64,000 nucleotides of DNA from Glaciibacter superstes DSM 21135 (GCF_000421145.1 NZ_ATWH01000001.1:310001-374000); one strand, 5' to 3'. Positions 1-8,932 are shown, numbered from the stretch's first letter. A program made the numbers and translations. The notes: generated from the sequence alone by a model not told the origin.

Positions 1-816
1 CACGCCACACACTGGCTGCAGCACGGGAGCGTGCTGATCGAGGAATTCCTCGACGGTCAGGAAGTCTCGCTCTTCCTTCTCAGCGACGGCACCACGGTCA
101 TCCCCCTCTCCCCAGCCCAGGACTACAAGCGCCTCGGCGACGGCGATACCGGCCCGAACACGGGAGGCATGGGCGCATACTCCCCCCTGCCCTGGCTCGA
201 CGAACGCTTCGGCAGCGAGAGCGCGTTCGTCGACGAGGTCATCGAGACGATCGCCCTGCCGACCGTGCGCCGGCTTGCCGACGAAGACACCCCGTTCATC
301 GGGCTGCTCTATTGCGGGCTCATCCTGACGGATACCGGCATCCGGGTGATCGAGTTCAACGCGCGTTTCGGAGACCCGGAGACTCAGGTCGTGCTGCCGA
401 GACTGGTCACCCCACTGTCTGGACTTCTGCTGGCGGCGGCGAATGGAGAACTCGGCGGCGTCGCGCGTCCTCAGTTCTCGCGCGACGCATGCGTCACCGT
501 GGTGTTGGCGAGCGAGAACTACCCGGATGCACCGATCACCGGGCGCCAAATCACCGGCCTGGCTGCCGCCGAGGCGGTGCCCGGCGTCACCATCGCCCAT
601 GCCGCGACCGCGCATTCCAACGCAGTACACGCCGGCGCAGTACAGAACGCTGATGAGCTCGTCGCGACCGGCGGCCGGGTACTCAGCGTGGTGGCCACCG
701 GCGCCGACTTCGGCGAGGCGCGCAGCCGCGCCTACGAGGCGTTGGCGCAGATCGGCCTCGAAGGCGGCCAGTTCCGCAGCGACATCGCCGCGCGCGTCGT
801 GGAATCCACCCCGTGA
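1..816 (+). CDS. purD: Phosphoribosylamine-glycine ligase (GARS), 5' end outside window
   Basis: This enzyme joins glycine to phosphoribosylamine using ATP, the second step of purine synthesis. Only the last 271 codons are present; the full enzyme is about 420-430 residues, so the N-terminal domain lies before the window. Visible ATP-grasp landmarks are DGQEVSLF, the glycine loop NTGGMGAYSP and the metal-binding stretch FNARFGDPETQ, followed by the C-terminal domain. The stop codon lies inside the left arm of a palindromic element. purC follows after 136 bases on the same strand, and purS, purQ and purL lie further down. The assignment is firm; only the start is missing. Confidence 0.97.
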   Translation, partial: HATHWLQHGSVLIEEFLDGQEVSLFLLSDGTTVIPLSPAQDYKRLGDGDTGPNTGGMGAYSPLPWLDERFGSESAFVDEVIETIALPTVRRLADEDTPFIGLLYCGLILTDTGIRVIEFNARFGDPETQVVLPRLVTPLSGLLLAAANGELGGVARPQFSRDACVTVVLASENYPDAPITGRQITGLAAAEAVPGVTIAHAATAHSNAVHAGAVQNADELVATGGRVLSVVATGADFGEARSRAYEALAQIGLEGGQFRSDIAARVVESTP

Positions 817-874
817 GGTGCCAGCTTTCCCTTGTTGCGGCGGGGGCCAGGACTAGGCAAAGCTGTCCCCTCAC
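813..874. repeat. Imperfect palindrome, family B copy 2
   Basis: Left arm 813-827 and right arm 860-874 match at 13 of 15 positions when one is reverse-complemented, with a GC-rich 32-base middle. The left arm begins GTGAGGTGCCA and contains the purD stop codon. The same left arm recurs after kynU (18850-18918). It may work as a transcription stop or an RNA-stabilising hairpin; there is no U-tract. Confidence 0.7.
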
Positions 875-952
875 GCGTCCTTTGCTGGGATAAGCGAGGA
901 GGCATCGCAAGCCCCTGGCGTAGCGTGCGCCCAGTTGGGAGAGAATAAACCA

Positions 953-1924
953 GTGACCACTGACACCGATCCGATCCCCAGCGACGTCGACACCTCCGCC
1001 CCGTCCGTTCTTCCCGGTTGGCGCCATGTCTATGCGGGCAAGGTGCGCGATCTGTATGTGAACGACCAGCATCTGAACGGCACGCCCCGAACGGATGCCG
1101 CAGCCGGCCTGGCCACCAGCGACCGGGTTTTGGTCGTGGCCAGCGATCGCGTCAGTGCTTTCGACCAGGTGCTCGAGCCCGGCATTCCCGGCAAGGGTGA
1201 GCTGCTCACCACTCTGAGCCTCTGGTGGTTCGACCGGCTGGACACCGTGCCGAACCACCTCGCCGCCGATCACACACCGGCTGGCGGATCGCTCATTCCG
1301 GCGGCAGTGGCAGGACGCGCGATGCTGTGCAAGACGCTCGACATGTACCCCGTCGAATGCGTGGTGCGCGGATATCTGACCGGCTCCGGCTGGAAGGAAT
1401 ACCAGCAGAACCAGACGGTGTGCGGCATCCCGCTGCCGGCTGGCCTGCAGAACGGAGACCGGCTGCCTGAACCGATCTACACGCCCGCCTGGAAGGCGCC
1501 GATGGGTGAGCACGACGAGAATATCTCGTTCGAGCGCACCGTCGAGTTGGTCGGAGCGGATGCCGCAGGCCACCTCAGGGACCAGTCACTGTCGATCTTC
1601 GACACGGCTTCGTCGATCGCGGAACGTGCCGGGGTGATTCTGGCCGACACGAAGTTCGAGTTCGGTGCTGACCGGGTGACGGGCGAATTGACCCTCGCCG
1701 ACGAGGTGCTCACGAGCGACTCGAGCAGGTACTGGGACTCCGAGGCGTGGGCGACTGGCACCACCCCCGAAGAACGAATGGCGAGCTTCGACAAACAGAT
1801 CGTGCGCAACTGGCTGGCGGCCAACTGGGACCAGACGGGGGACGCACCGGTGTTGCCCGCCGCGATCGTGGAGCAGACGGCGGCGCGCTACCGCGAGCTG
1901 CTCGAGCGGCTCACCTCCGCCTGA
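953..1924 (+). CDS. purC: SAICAR synthetase (phosphoribosylaminoimidazole-succinocarboxamide synthase)
   Basis: PurC condenses CAIR with aspartate using ATP in purine synthesis. The 323-residue protein shows YAGKVRDLY near the N-terminus, ASDRVSAFDQ, VVRGYLTGSGWKEY and APMGEHDENISF, all hallmarks of the family. The GTG at 953 is preferred because GGGAGAG lies just upstream; the in-frame TTG at 935 would swallow that ribosome site. It stands between purD and a palindrome-rich gap. The length suits the longer, yeast-like PurC type common in actinobacteria. Confidence 0.96.
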   Translation: MTTDTDPIPSDVDTSAPSVLPGWRHVYAGKVRDLYVNDQHLNGTPRTDAAAGLATSDRVLVVASDRVSAFDQVLEPGIPGKGELLTTLSLWWFDRLDTVPNHLAADHTPAGGSLIPAAVAGRAMLCKTLDMYPVECVVRGYLTGSGWKEYQQNQTVCGIPLPAGLQNGDRLPEPIYTPAWKAPMGEHDENISFERTVELVGADAAGHLRDQSLSIFDTASSIAERAGVILADTKFEFGADRVTGELTLADEVLTSDSSRYWDSEAWATGTTPEERMASFDKQIVRNWLAANWDQTGDAPVLPAAIVEQTAARYRELLERLTSA

Positions 1925-1935
1925 GGCTCGGCATC

Positions 1936-1949
1936 GCGGGGCACCCCGC
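1936..1949. terminator. Short perfect GC hairpin after purC
   Basis: GCGGGG and CCCCGC are separated by two bases, 12 bases after the purC stop, with a second GC palindrome (CGGCCGGGCCG) just beyond. There is no U-tract, so it is only a candidate terminator of the GC-hairpin type often seen in high-GC bacteria. Confidence 0.4.
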
Positions 1950-1970
1950 CGCGGCCGGGCCGGCACCGCA

Positions 1971-2040
1971 CCGAGAATCGCCACTCGCGCCCACAATCGC
2001 CGGTGCAACGGCGACACCCGGCGCAAACGGCGACACTCGG
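1971..2040. repeat. Imperfect palindrome, family D copy 1
   Basis: CCGAGAATCGCC at 1971-1982 pairs with GGCGACACTCGG at 2029-2040 (10 of 12), and an inner ATCGCCG/CGGCGAC pair lies between them. The motif CCGAGAATCGC recurs at 20080 and 27686. The 326-base gap between purC and the next gene holds this element, the family A element at 2121 and the hairpin at 1936; no gene is seen there. Confidence 0.55.
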
Positions 2041-2120
2041 CGAAGGAGGGGCGGGCGCGGGACGACTATCGAAGGCGCGTGCACCCACCTCGGGGCTCCT
2101 GGCGAACGAACGTTCCTCCG

Positions 2121-2178
2121 CGCGTGCGCTCTATGTGCCGCCTTCCGGGCATCTGAGGCGACACATGGGGCGCGCGCG
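2121..2178. repeat. Imperfect palindrome, family A copy 1
   Basis: The 23-base arms 2121-2143 and 2156-2178 agree at 19 of 23 positions around a 12-base loop. All four differences are T/C, as expected if selection or copying tolerates G-U pairing. The core TGTGCCGCCT/AGGCGACACA is shared with copies at 23305, 24421 and 59902. Confidence 0.75.
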
Positions 2179-2250
2179 TGAGCAGCAGGGCGCAGGCGTC
2201 GATCGAACAGGCGGCGGAATATGCCGTGCGCGGCATCCGTTGAACTGAGC

Positions 2251-3132
2251 ATGACCCGAACAGACTTACTGGCTGCCGACACCGGCATGGGCGCGGTGAC
2301 CCTCCGCGTCGGAAACCTCGACGCCATGATCGCCTACTATCGCGATGCCGTCACGCTCGAGCTGCTCAGCCACGACGGACCGGTCGCCGTGCTCGGCCGC
2401 GGCACCACTCCCATCGTGATCCTGCAGCACGCACCAGAGCTGGCGTCGCCGGAACCTCGTGCGGCAGGCCTGTTCCACACCGCCATCGTGTTCGACACCC
2501 AGGCGCAGCTCGCCGCGGCCGTCTATTCGGTTGCCACGAAGCATCCGGGCACCTTCACCGGCAGCGCAGACCATCTGGTCAGCCAGGCTTTCTACTTCAC
2601 CGACCCAGAGAGCAACGGCATCGAGCTGTATTGGGACCGCGACCGCTCTTCGTGGAGCTGGACCCACGGTCAGGTCGAGATGGCGACCCTCTATCTCGAC
2701 CCGAACACGTTCATCTCCGAGCACATGACGGAGGCGGGAGTGAGCGACCCATCGGCCGGGCACGCGGTCGTCGGCCACGTGCATCTCTCGGTCGGAGACG
2801 TGGCGAGCGCCCGCGAGTTCTACGTTGACAGACTCGGCTTCGAGACCACGGCGGCGCTCGGTGACTCCGCCCTGTTCGTCTCTGCGGGCGGCTACCACCA
2901 CCACATGGCGATGAACACCTGGAACAGCGCGGGCAGCGGCCGGCGCCGTCTCGCGCTCGGACTCGGCCAGGTAGACATCATCGTGCCGACCGGCGACGAT
3001 CTGGCTGCGCTGAACGAACGGATGTCGCACTACGGTGTGCAGACCCGAAACGACGGGCAAACGGTCGGCTTCGACGACCCGTGGGCGAACGCGATCACGG
3101 TGCGCACGGCATCCGTCTCGCCCGCCGTCTGA
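2251..3132 (+). CDS. Two-domain VOC protein, CatE-like catechol-2,3-dioxygenase
   Basis: The 293-residue protein has two vicinal-oxygen-chelate modules, at about residues 10-125 and 165-290. Landmarks are GLFHTAIVF, TDPESNGIELYWDR, GHVHLSVGD and FVSAGGYHHHMAMN. These match the layout of Bacillus CatE, annotated as a catechol 2,3-dioxygenase, though its natural substrate is poorly settled. The second module lacks the usual late glutamate (DDPWANAITV), while the first keeps it. The start is taken at 2251 because MTRTDLLAADTGMGAV begins as relatives do; an ATG at 2221 is also in frame. It appears to be a single gene. Confidence 0.85.
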   Translation: MTRTDLLAADTGMGAVTLRVGNLDAMIAYYRDAVTLELLSHDGPVAVLGRGTTPIVILQHAPELASPEPRAAGLFHTAIVFDTQAQLAAAVYSVATKHPGTFTGSADHLVSQAFYFTDPESNGIELYWDRDRSSWSWTHGQVEMATLYLDPNTFISEHMTEAGVSDPSAGHAVVGHVHLSVGDVASAREFYVDRLGFETTAALGDSALFVSAGGYHHHMAMNTWNSAGSGRRRLALGLGQVDIIVPTGDDLAALNERMSHYGVQTRNDGQTVGFDDPWANAITVRTASVSPAV

Positions 3133-3172
3133 CTCGACCCACCTGAGGCCCCAGCAGCCCAGTCATCCGCGA

Positions 3173-3223
3173 GTGCGCCTAAATCGTCTGTTCACGACGC
3201 GGCAAGCGACGATTCAGGCGCAC
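3173..3223. repeat. Imperfect palindrome, family F
   Basis: GTGCGCCTAAATCGTC (3173-3188) and GACGATTCAGGCGCAC (3208-3223) pair at 15 of 16 positions across a 19-base loop. It lies 40 bases after the CatE-like gene. It could terminate transcription or belong to the same broad class of dispersed palindromes; no second copy was found in the window. Confidence 0.6.
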
Positions 3224-3380
3224 GCGTGAAGGAAAACGTTGCTCGAGCACCGGAGTCCCTGGCAGGAGACTCAGATCGATCAGGATTGAAGAAGCACGTG
3301 ATGAACACGCCCGCGTAGCCTGAGATCGATGTCTCGACCAACGCGGCATCACCGACGAGAATCCCGGAAGGAGACCCACA

Positions 3381-3821
3381 ATGGCCAAGTCAGACACGTC
3401 CGGAGGGCTGAGCAAGGAGGAGCGCGACGCGGTCAAGCAGCGCGCCAAGGAGGTCCGCGAGCAGGAGAAAGCCGGCAAGAACCGTGAGGCCGGTGAGAAG
3501 GCGCTGCTCGAGGCCATCGCCCAGCTGGAGCCGGAAGACAAGGTGCTCGCCGAGGGGCTCCACACAGTCGTCGTCAAGGTCGCGCCCGACCTCGTTCCGA
3601 AGACCTACTACGGCATGCCCGGCTTCGCGAACGCCGAGGGCAAGATTGTCGTGTTCATCCAGCCGGCCAAAAAGTTCAAGACGCGCTACGCGACCATCGG
3701 ATTCGAAGGCACAGCGAACCTGGACGACGGCGACATGTGGCCCGTCGGCTTCGCGATCCACAAGTGGACCCCGGTGGTCGAGCAGAAGATCACTGACCTC
3801 GTTCAGAAGGCCGTCGCCTGA
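3381..3821 (+). CDS. DUF1801 / YdhG-like protein
   Basis: This is a small soluble protein of 146 residues. After a charged, Lys/Glu-rich N-terminus (about residues 1-45, probably helical), it carries the DUF1801 fold: TVVVKVAPDLVPKTYYGMPGFAN, then GKIVVFIQPAKKFKTRYATIGF, then MWPVGFAIHKW. Members include iron-chaperone-like and uncharacterised proteins; no biochemical role can be read here. A good ribosome site (GAAGGAGA) lies before the ATG. It is convergent with the ABC operon on the other strand, so it is probably transcribed alone. Confidence 0.85.
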   Translation: MAKSDTSGGLSKEERDAVKQRAKEVREQEKAGKNREAGEKALLEAIAQLEPEDKVLAEGLHTVVVKVAPDLVPKTYYGMPGFANAEGKIVVFIQPAKKFKTRYATIGFEGTANLDDGDMWPVGFAIHKWTPVVEQKITDLVQKAVA

Positions 3822-3899
3822 CCCCTCAGGAGTCGACTGGATCCAGCAAATGATTTTCACACGATGCGGCGAAATGGGCTACGCGACAGGGAGAGGAGG

Positions 3900-4781
3900 T
3901 TAGCCCTTCACGCCACTGCTGGCGATCCCCTGCACAAACACGCGCTGTGCGACCAGGAAGACCAGCACCGTCGGAAGCGAGGCGACCAACGCGCCGGCGA
4001 TGACCACGTTCTGATACTCGAAGCTCATCGTGTACGACATCAGGCGGTTGATGGTCAGCACAACCGGGTAGAGCGCCTCCGACTTCAGCACGGACAGCGG
4101 CCAGATGAAGTTGTTCCAGCCGTAGACGAACATGAACACCGCGAGCGTGACGACGGCGGGCTTCAACATGGGCACCACAAACTGCCAGACGATGCGGAAC
4201 TCTCCAGCGCCATCCATTCGCGCAGCCTCGATGATCTCGTCCGGCACGTCCATGATGAACTGGCGCATCAGGAAGATGCCGAACGCGTTCGCCAGCCACG
4301 GCAGCATCACCCCGAGGTACGAATCGTCGAGTCCCATGGTGCTGACCAGGTAATACAACGGAACCAAGGTCACGATCGGCGGGAGGAACATCGTCGCCAC
4401 GACCCCGTAGAACAGGGCGTCCCGACCGCGGAACCGATGCTTAGCGAAGACGTAGCCTGCCAGCACGCTGGTCACCAGAACGGATGCGGTGCTGCCGCCG
4501 ACGATGATCAGGCTGTTCAGCATCGACTGGGCGAACGGCACCTCGGTGAGTGCCGTAACCAGAGGGGCGATGGTCGGTTCCGCGGGGAACCACGTCGGAG
4601 GCACGCTGGCGAACTCGGCCGGCGTCTTGAACGCCGAGATCAGCAGCCAGTAGAGCGGGAACAGCGGGATGATGGCGACGATGGCGAGCAGCAGGTAGAG
4701 GAAGGCCTTCGTGAGTCGCCCGCGCGGCGGCGTCCTGCGGATCGGTGCCCTGCGCGCTTGTACTGCGACGGCGCCGCTCAT
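3900..4781 (-). CDS. ABC sugar transporter permease, MalG type
   Basis: This inner-membrane permease of a carbohydrate uptake system has 293 residues and about six membrane spans, after a basic cytoplasmic N-terminus (RRAPIRRTPPRGR). The EAA loop that contacts the ATPase is seen as EAARMDGAGEFRIVW. It overlaps the preceding permease gene by 4 bases (ATGA), so the two are translationally coupled. It is the last gene of the minus-strand arm of the proposed MurNAc cluster. No ATPase gene is present; such systems often borrow a shared MsmK-type ATPase. Confidence 0.93.
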   Translation of the reverse strand: MSGAVAVQARRAPIRRTPPRGRLTKAFLYLLLAIVAIIPLFPLYWLLISAFKTPAEFASVPPTWFPAEPTIAPLVTALTEVPFAQSMLNSLIIVGGSTASVLVTSVLAGYVFAKHRFRGRDALFYGVVATMFLPPIVTLVPLYYLVSTMGLDDSYLGVMLPWLANAFGIFLMRQFIMDVPDEIIEAARMDGAGEFRIVWQFVVPMLKPAVVTLAVFMFVYGWNNFIWPLSVLKSEALYPVVLTINRLMSYTMSFEYQNVVIAGALVASLPTVLVFLVAQRVFVQGIASSGVKG

Positions 4782-5722
4782 TTGTTCCTGCCCTTCATGA
4801 CGATGCCGAGCACGGCACCGACTACAACTATCGACATGAACAGGGTCACCGCGAGGGCGCTCGATTCGCCGGCCAGCCCATAGGAGAAGGCCGAACGCTG
4901 AATCTCGTACGAGACCATGTTGGTCGATCCTGCTGGCCCGCCCTGGGTGAGCAGATAGATCGGGTCGAAGACCTGGATCGAGTTGATGAAGGTCATCAGG
5001 AGAACGAACACGAGCGTTTTGTTCAGCATCGGGATCGTGATCGACCAGGTCTGCCTGACGAGACCAGCGCCGTCGATCTTGGCTGCCTCGTACAGGTCTT
5101 CCGGGATCTGCGTGAGACCGGCGACCAAGAGGATCACGTAGTAGCCAAGCATCTGCCAGACGTTGAAGATGACCAGTGAGATAAGAGCCCAGGATGGATC
5201 ACTCAGCCAACCGGGCGGAGTGACTCCGATCGCCTGCAGCATGGTGCTGAGTGGCCCGTAACCCGGCGCGTAGATGTTGCTCCAGATGATGACGATCGCG
5301 ATCGTCGGGATGACGTAGGTCGAGAACAGGATGACCCGCACCAGTCCCTTGCCCTTGAGTTTGGGAAAGTAGAGAAGCATGGCGATCAGCAGGCCGAGGG
5401 GAACGGTGATCACGATGCTCAGCACGACGTAGATCGCGGTGTTCCCCATCGCCTGGATGCGGTTGGAGTCGTCGAAGAGTGTCTCGTAGTTCTCGAGCCC
5501 CACCCAGTTCATCTCGGTGATCGGTGTGAACATCGACCACTCGTGGAGGCTGATGACGAAGGTCATGACCATCGGGATCAGCGTGAAGACGCCGATCACG
5601 ATGAGCGCGGGGCTGAGGAATAACGCGGACCAGCGGCCCTGACCCTTCTGCCGGCTCTTCGGGCGTGGAGCGCGCCGGGGAAGGAGGGCTGCTCCCTCCC
5701 CGGCGATCTTGACTGTTGTCAC
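4778..5722 (-). CDS. ABC sugar transporter permease, MalF type
   Basis: The 314-residue partner permease has six predicted spans, beginning SALFLSPALIVIGVF, and an EAA loop EAAKIDGAGLVRQTW. Its basic N-terminus (RRAPRPKSRQKGQGR) fits the positive-inside rule. The start is GTG at 5722 with AGAGAAG upstream. It sits 47 bases after the binding-protein gene and overlaps the MalG-type gene by 4 bases. Context suggests uptake of MurNAc or a cell-wall sugar, but the permease sequence itself does not reveal the substrate. Confidence 0.93.
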   Translation of the reverse strand: MTTVKIAGEGAALLPRRAPRPKSRQKGQGRWSALFLSPALIVIGVFTLIPMVMTFVISLHEWSMFTPITEMNWVGLENYETLFDDSNRIQAMGNTAIYVVLSIVITVPLGLLIAMLLYFPKLKGKGLVRVILFSTYVIPTIAIVIIWSNIYAPGYGPLSTMLQAIGVTPPGWLSDPSWALISLVIFNVWQMLGYYVILLVAGLTQIPEDLYEAAKIDGAGLVRQTWSITIPMLNKTLVFVLLMTFINSIQVFDPIYLLTQGGPAGSTNMVSYEIQRSAFSYGLAGESSALAVTLFMSIVVVGAVLGIVMKGRNK

Positions 5723-5769
5723 TCGGTTAATCGCTTCTCTCGTACTGTCGAGTGGACGGGGGCCACGTG

Positions 5770-7104
5770 CTACTTCTGCGCCCGTTCGAGTGCCGAGTCG
5801 ACCTCGTCTGAGGCCGTCTTCATCGCTCCCGCGGCATCCGTCTGCCCGTTCAGCAATGACTCGATCTGCTTCTGCAGGGCGTCTGCGGCCGCCTGGCCGC
5901 CGATGACGGTCGGGAACGGCGTGGCCGTCTCGAGAGCGCTGACGTACGAGGCGAGGAAGGGTGTCTCCAGGGCCGCGGCGTTTACCTCGATGTCGGAGTT
6001 CCGGCTCGGCAGGATTCCCATGCTGAGCAGGATGTCTGCCATTGCGGACGAACCAGCTTCGCCCGAGTCCGGGCCGTTCAGCCAGCTCAGGAACTTCCAG
6101 GCCGCGTCACGTTTGTCGTCGTCGGCCTTGGCGTTGACGGTAGTCATCCACGAGTAGGAGATCGATGATGATTCCGTTCCGTTCGGACCGACAGGGATCG
6201 GCGCGGTTGCGACGTTCTTGTAGTCGTCACCCATCGCGTCCTTGATGGCGCTCTCCCACCAGTTCGCCATGATGATCATCGCCGTCTTGCCGCCGGCGAA
6301 ATTGTCGAGGTACGGGCCGGTGGTGTTGGCGTTTGCCGTCGACTTCGACGGATCGGTCAGCTTGTCGTCGACGAGTTTCTGATAGAGCTCTGCTGTCTCG
6401 AGCGCGGCGTCATCGCCGAGGGCGGATGCGGTGCCATCCTCGTTCAGGAAGGTGCCGCCGTTTGAAGCCAGCAGCGAGAGGAACGGATGGACGGCCCCAG
6501 AGCCCCAGCCGGTGATGAAGCCGATGCCCTGCTGCGTGGTTGTTCCTCCCTCCGACTTGGTGAGCTTGGCCGCGTCGTCGAGGAGTTCATCCCAGGTGGC
6601 GGGAGGACCGTCGATGCCGGCCTCGGCGAAGAGCGCAGTGTTGTAGTTCAGCTGGTACAGGTCGACCTCATTCGGCACCCCATACACGGTGCCCTCTGAG
6701 CTGGCAGCGTCGACGAGGCTCGACGGCCAGTTGTCTGTCACCTCGGTGGCGACGTCGTCCGGGGCGGCATCCGCCAGTCCGTCGCGCACAAGTTCCGGCA
6801 GCCAGAGGTCGTAGATGCCGGTGATCGTCGGCCCATCGGCCGATGCACCCTGGGTGCGGAGGGTTGACAGCAGGTTGCCGAACGGAACCGCCTGGACATC
6901 GACCGTGACGTCGGGGTTCTCCTTCGTGAACGCCGCCGCCGCGTCTTCGAGCATGGTGACCTGGTCAGGACCCCAATGGGTGAGGAACGTGACGGTGGTG
7001 TCGCCGCCCGCCTCGTCGTTCGAGCCTCCGGCGCTACATCCGGTGACGGCAAGCAGGGTCGCGAGGCCGAGGCCCGCCGCCGTGCCGAGTGTCGTTTTCT
7101 TCAT
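5770..7104 (-). CDS. ABC sugar transporter substrate-binding lipoprotein
   Basis: This 444-residue extracellular solute-binding protein belongs to family 1, the maltose/oligosaccharide type. It has a lipoprotein signal (MKKTTLGTAAGLGLATLLAV) with lipobox VTGC, so Cys23 would be lipidated, followed by a Gly/Ser-rich linker. The mature start TVTFLTHWGPDQ and the region KTAMIIMANWWESAI are typical. It is encoded between a PIG-L-like gene and the two permeases. By position it should feed MurNAc or a muropeptide-derived sugar into the cell; that is inference from the neighbours murQ, kinase and murR. Confidence 0.93.
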   Translation of the reverse strand: MKKTTLGTAAGLGLATLLAVTGCSAGGSNDEAGGDTTVTFLTHWGPDQVTMLEDAAAAFTKENPDVTVDVQAVPFGNLLSTLRTQGASADGPTITGIYDLWLPELVRDGLADAAPDDVATEVTDNWPSSLVDAASSEGTVYGVPNEVDLYQLNYNTALFAEAGIDGPPATWDELLDDAAKLTKSEGGTTTQQGIGFITGWGSGAVHPFLSLLASNGGTFLNEDGTASALGDDAALETAELYQKLVDDKLTDPSKSTANANTTGPYLDNFAGGKTAMIIMANWWESAIKDAMGDDYKNVATAPIPVGPNGTESSSISYSWMTTVNAKADDDKRDAAWKFLSWLNGPDSGEAGSSAMADILLSMGILPSRNSDIEVNAAALETPFLASYVSALETATPFPTVIGGQAAADALQKQIESLLNGQTDAAGAMKTASDEVDSALERAQK

Positions 7105-7168
7105 GATGACCTTCTCTGTGTGTGGGGTGCGTGGTGTGGCGAGGGTGGGGGATTGCGAGCAAGCCCAA

Positions 7169-7861
7169 TCACGGGCCGGCCAGAGCGAACTTCTCTGTTC
7201 CCGCGTTCTTGAATGCGCAGGCTCGCTGGTGCCCGACGAGGCATCCCTTCACCTGCATCAGCGCGGAGTAGTAGTCGATGAAACGAAAGCCATAGGTCTC
7301 GCCGCGTGCAAAAGCGTGCTCGCTGATTCCGGCGAGCCAGCGGTCGAACGCCTCGTCGGGAATGGGCACGAAGGTGTCCGCTTCGAATCCCTCCATGTCT
7401 TCCCAGTTCTCTGCGTGCAGGATCGAAGGCACTGAATGGCGCGCAAGGGGCTCGCCTTCGATGGGGATGGAAGCGAGGAAGGCACCGCGCAGCGCTGCCT
7501 TCGCAGCGTTGACGTGATCGCGATGCATGCTCTTGATCCAGTGCGTGATCATCACGTCCGGCTTCGATTCACGGATGATCTGTGCGATCTGTTCTGCAAC
7601 CGCCTCGTCGTCTGGCAGGAAACCGTCGCTGTAGTCGAGCGCCACGAATTCAGCGCCGATGGCATCCGCGAAGAAACGCCCCTCGTGCAGCTTCTGCTCA
7701 CGATATTCGGTAGGAGTCAGCAACGGATGCCCGCGCTCGCCCCAGGTGCAGTCAACGATGATGGCTCTGGCTCCCTCGAGCACCATCTTCGCCAGGGTGG
7801 GCCCGGCGGTGAGTTCCATGTCACCGATGTGCCCGCCGACGGCGATAACTGTCTTCGTCAT
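7169..7861 (-). CDS. PIG-L/LmbE-family deacetylase with altered HPDD motif
   Basis: This 230-residue protein has the Rossmann-like PIG-L fold. These zinc enzymes remove acetyl groups from GlcNAc-containing molecules. The usual AHPDD motif reads GGHIGD here (residues 9-14). Zinc ligands His11 and Asp14 are kept, but the position of the general-base aspartate (Asp15 in MshB) is Gly13. The distal ligand motif is present as HRDH (residues 113-116). The start is ATG at 7861 with GAAAGG before it. It lies between a GNAT gene (13-base gap) and the binding protein (64 bases), so it is probably co-transcribed. It may act on an amino sugar, or be a non-deacetylase member. Confidence 0.85.
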   Translation of the reverse strand: MTKTVIAVGGHIGDMELTAGPTLAKMVLEGARAIIVDCTWGERGHPLLTPTEYREQKLHEGRFFADAIGAEFVALDYSDGFLPDDEAVAEQIAQIIRESKPDVMITHWIKSMHRDHVNAAKAALRGAFLASIPIEGEPLARHSVPSILHAENWEDMEGFEADTFVPIPDEAFDRWLAGISEHAFARGETYGFRFIDYYSALMQVKGCLVGHQRACAFKNAGTEKFALAGP

Positions 7862-7874
7862 AGATTTCGGCCTT

Positions 7875-8873
7875 TCAAATCGCGGTCGCCGGTGCCAACG
7901 GCGCCCGGAGGATGGCGAAGGTGCGGCTGATGCCGAACCCGGTCTTGCGGTAAAGGTGCGACGCCGTTGAGTCCTCGTCAGCCCAGAGGAACCAGGCACT
8001 GTGCGCGCCGAGGGCACACATGCGTTCCAACGTGACGTGAAGGAGTGCCTTGCCGAGCCCCGTGCCGCGGCTCTCCGGCAGGACACCGAAGGGTCCGAAG
8101 CGCTCGATGACGTTCTCGTATGTCCCGTGCATGGCCCAACCGAGCAGCGTGCCGGCCGGGTCCCTGGCGACGATGATGCGTTCAAGCGGCATTCCGCCGA
8201 CGACGCAATCGCGGATCGCGCGCGCCCAATCGGAGTTGAACCGGTCGCCGGCCATGGCGATGAGGGGAACCAGTTCGTCTGACGTCGGGCTGTCGAACGC
8301 ATACCCGTCGGCGCGCAGGTTGTCGACGAGCTGACGGATGTCGGCAGGCATCTGATAACCGATGAGCGAGCGGTCCATGGCGCTCGGCCGCTCGATCGTC
8401 TCGAAGCCGAGGGAGGAGAGGAGTGCGCTTGCCGCCGGGTATCGGTCGGTGTCGAGTCCGGGCAACACGTAGTTCGGCGTGTAGCTGGAGAACACCACCT
8501 CGCTGCGCCCGAGGCCGGCAAGCCAGTCCATCGCCATGGTCACCAGTCGCCGGCCGACTCCGTTGTTCTGCGCCGGCGGGGTCACAAAGAAGTAGAGAAT
8601 CCAGCCGGTCTGGGGTTCGAGATCATCGCCGTCGTGGGCGACACGCCGTCGCACCGCGTAAGCAGAACCGACGACCTGGCCGCTCTGTTCTGCGACGAAG
8701 AGTCCGGACGCATCGAAGTTGCGATCGAGCAACACCAGGTCGCGAAAGCGCAGCGCCGTCATGCCGTCCTGGGGCGCAGCGTGCGTCCAGGCGGCGGCGA
8801 TCTTCGCGGCGTCGCCGACCTCGAACGTGCGAAAGTCGACCTCGCCGACGGTCGGGGAGTCGGGCTGTGACAC
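7875..8873 (-). CDS. Tandem GNAT acetyltransferase
   Basis: The 332-residue protein has two GNAT folds in tandem. The first spans about residues 10-150 with the acetyl-CoA loop region NNGVGRRLVTMAMDWL. The second spans about 170-310 with SRGTGLGKALLHVTLERM and the late YRKTGF motif. The start is GTG at 8873, preceded by AAAGGGA; an ATG 99 bases upstream lies in the promoter region and is less likely. It is the first gene of the five-gene minus-strand arm. An acetyltransferase paired with a PIG-L protein hints at acetylation and deacetylation of an amino sugar, but no substrate can be read. Confidence 0.85.
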   Translation of the reverse strand: MSQPDSPTVGEVDFRTFEVGDAAKIAAAWTHAAPQDGMTALRFRDLVLLDRNFDASGLFVAEQSGQVVGSAYAVRRRVAHDGDDLEPQTGWILYFFVTPPAQNNGVGRRLVTMAMDWLAGLGRSEVVFSSYTPNYVLPGLDTDRYPAASALLSSLGFETIERPSAMDRSLIGYQMPADIRQLVDNLRADGYAFDSPTSDELVPLIAMAGDRFNSDWARAIRDCVVGGMPLERIIVARDPAGTLLGWAMHGTYENVIERFGPFGVLPESRGTGLGKALLHVTLERMCALGAHSAWFLWADEDSTASHLYRKTGFGISRTFAILRAPLAPATAI

Positions 8874-8932
8874 GTGTGTCCCTTTCACTCTGCCGGGCGT
8901 GAATTGCGAGACCCCATCGGTTCGCTGGCTAG

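Noticed and set aside
3864-4883. 339-codon plus-strand frame opposite the first ABC permease
   Set aside because: It mirrors the permease gene; its composition (Arg/Asp/His-rich, no hydrophobic core) is that of a shadow frame.
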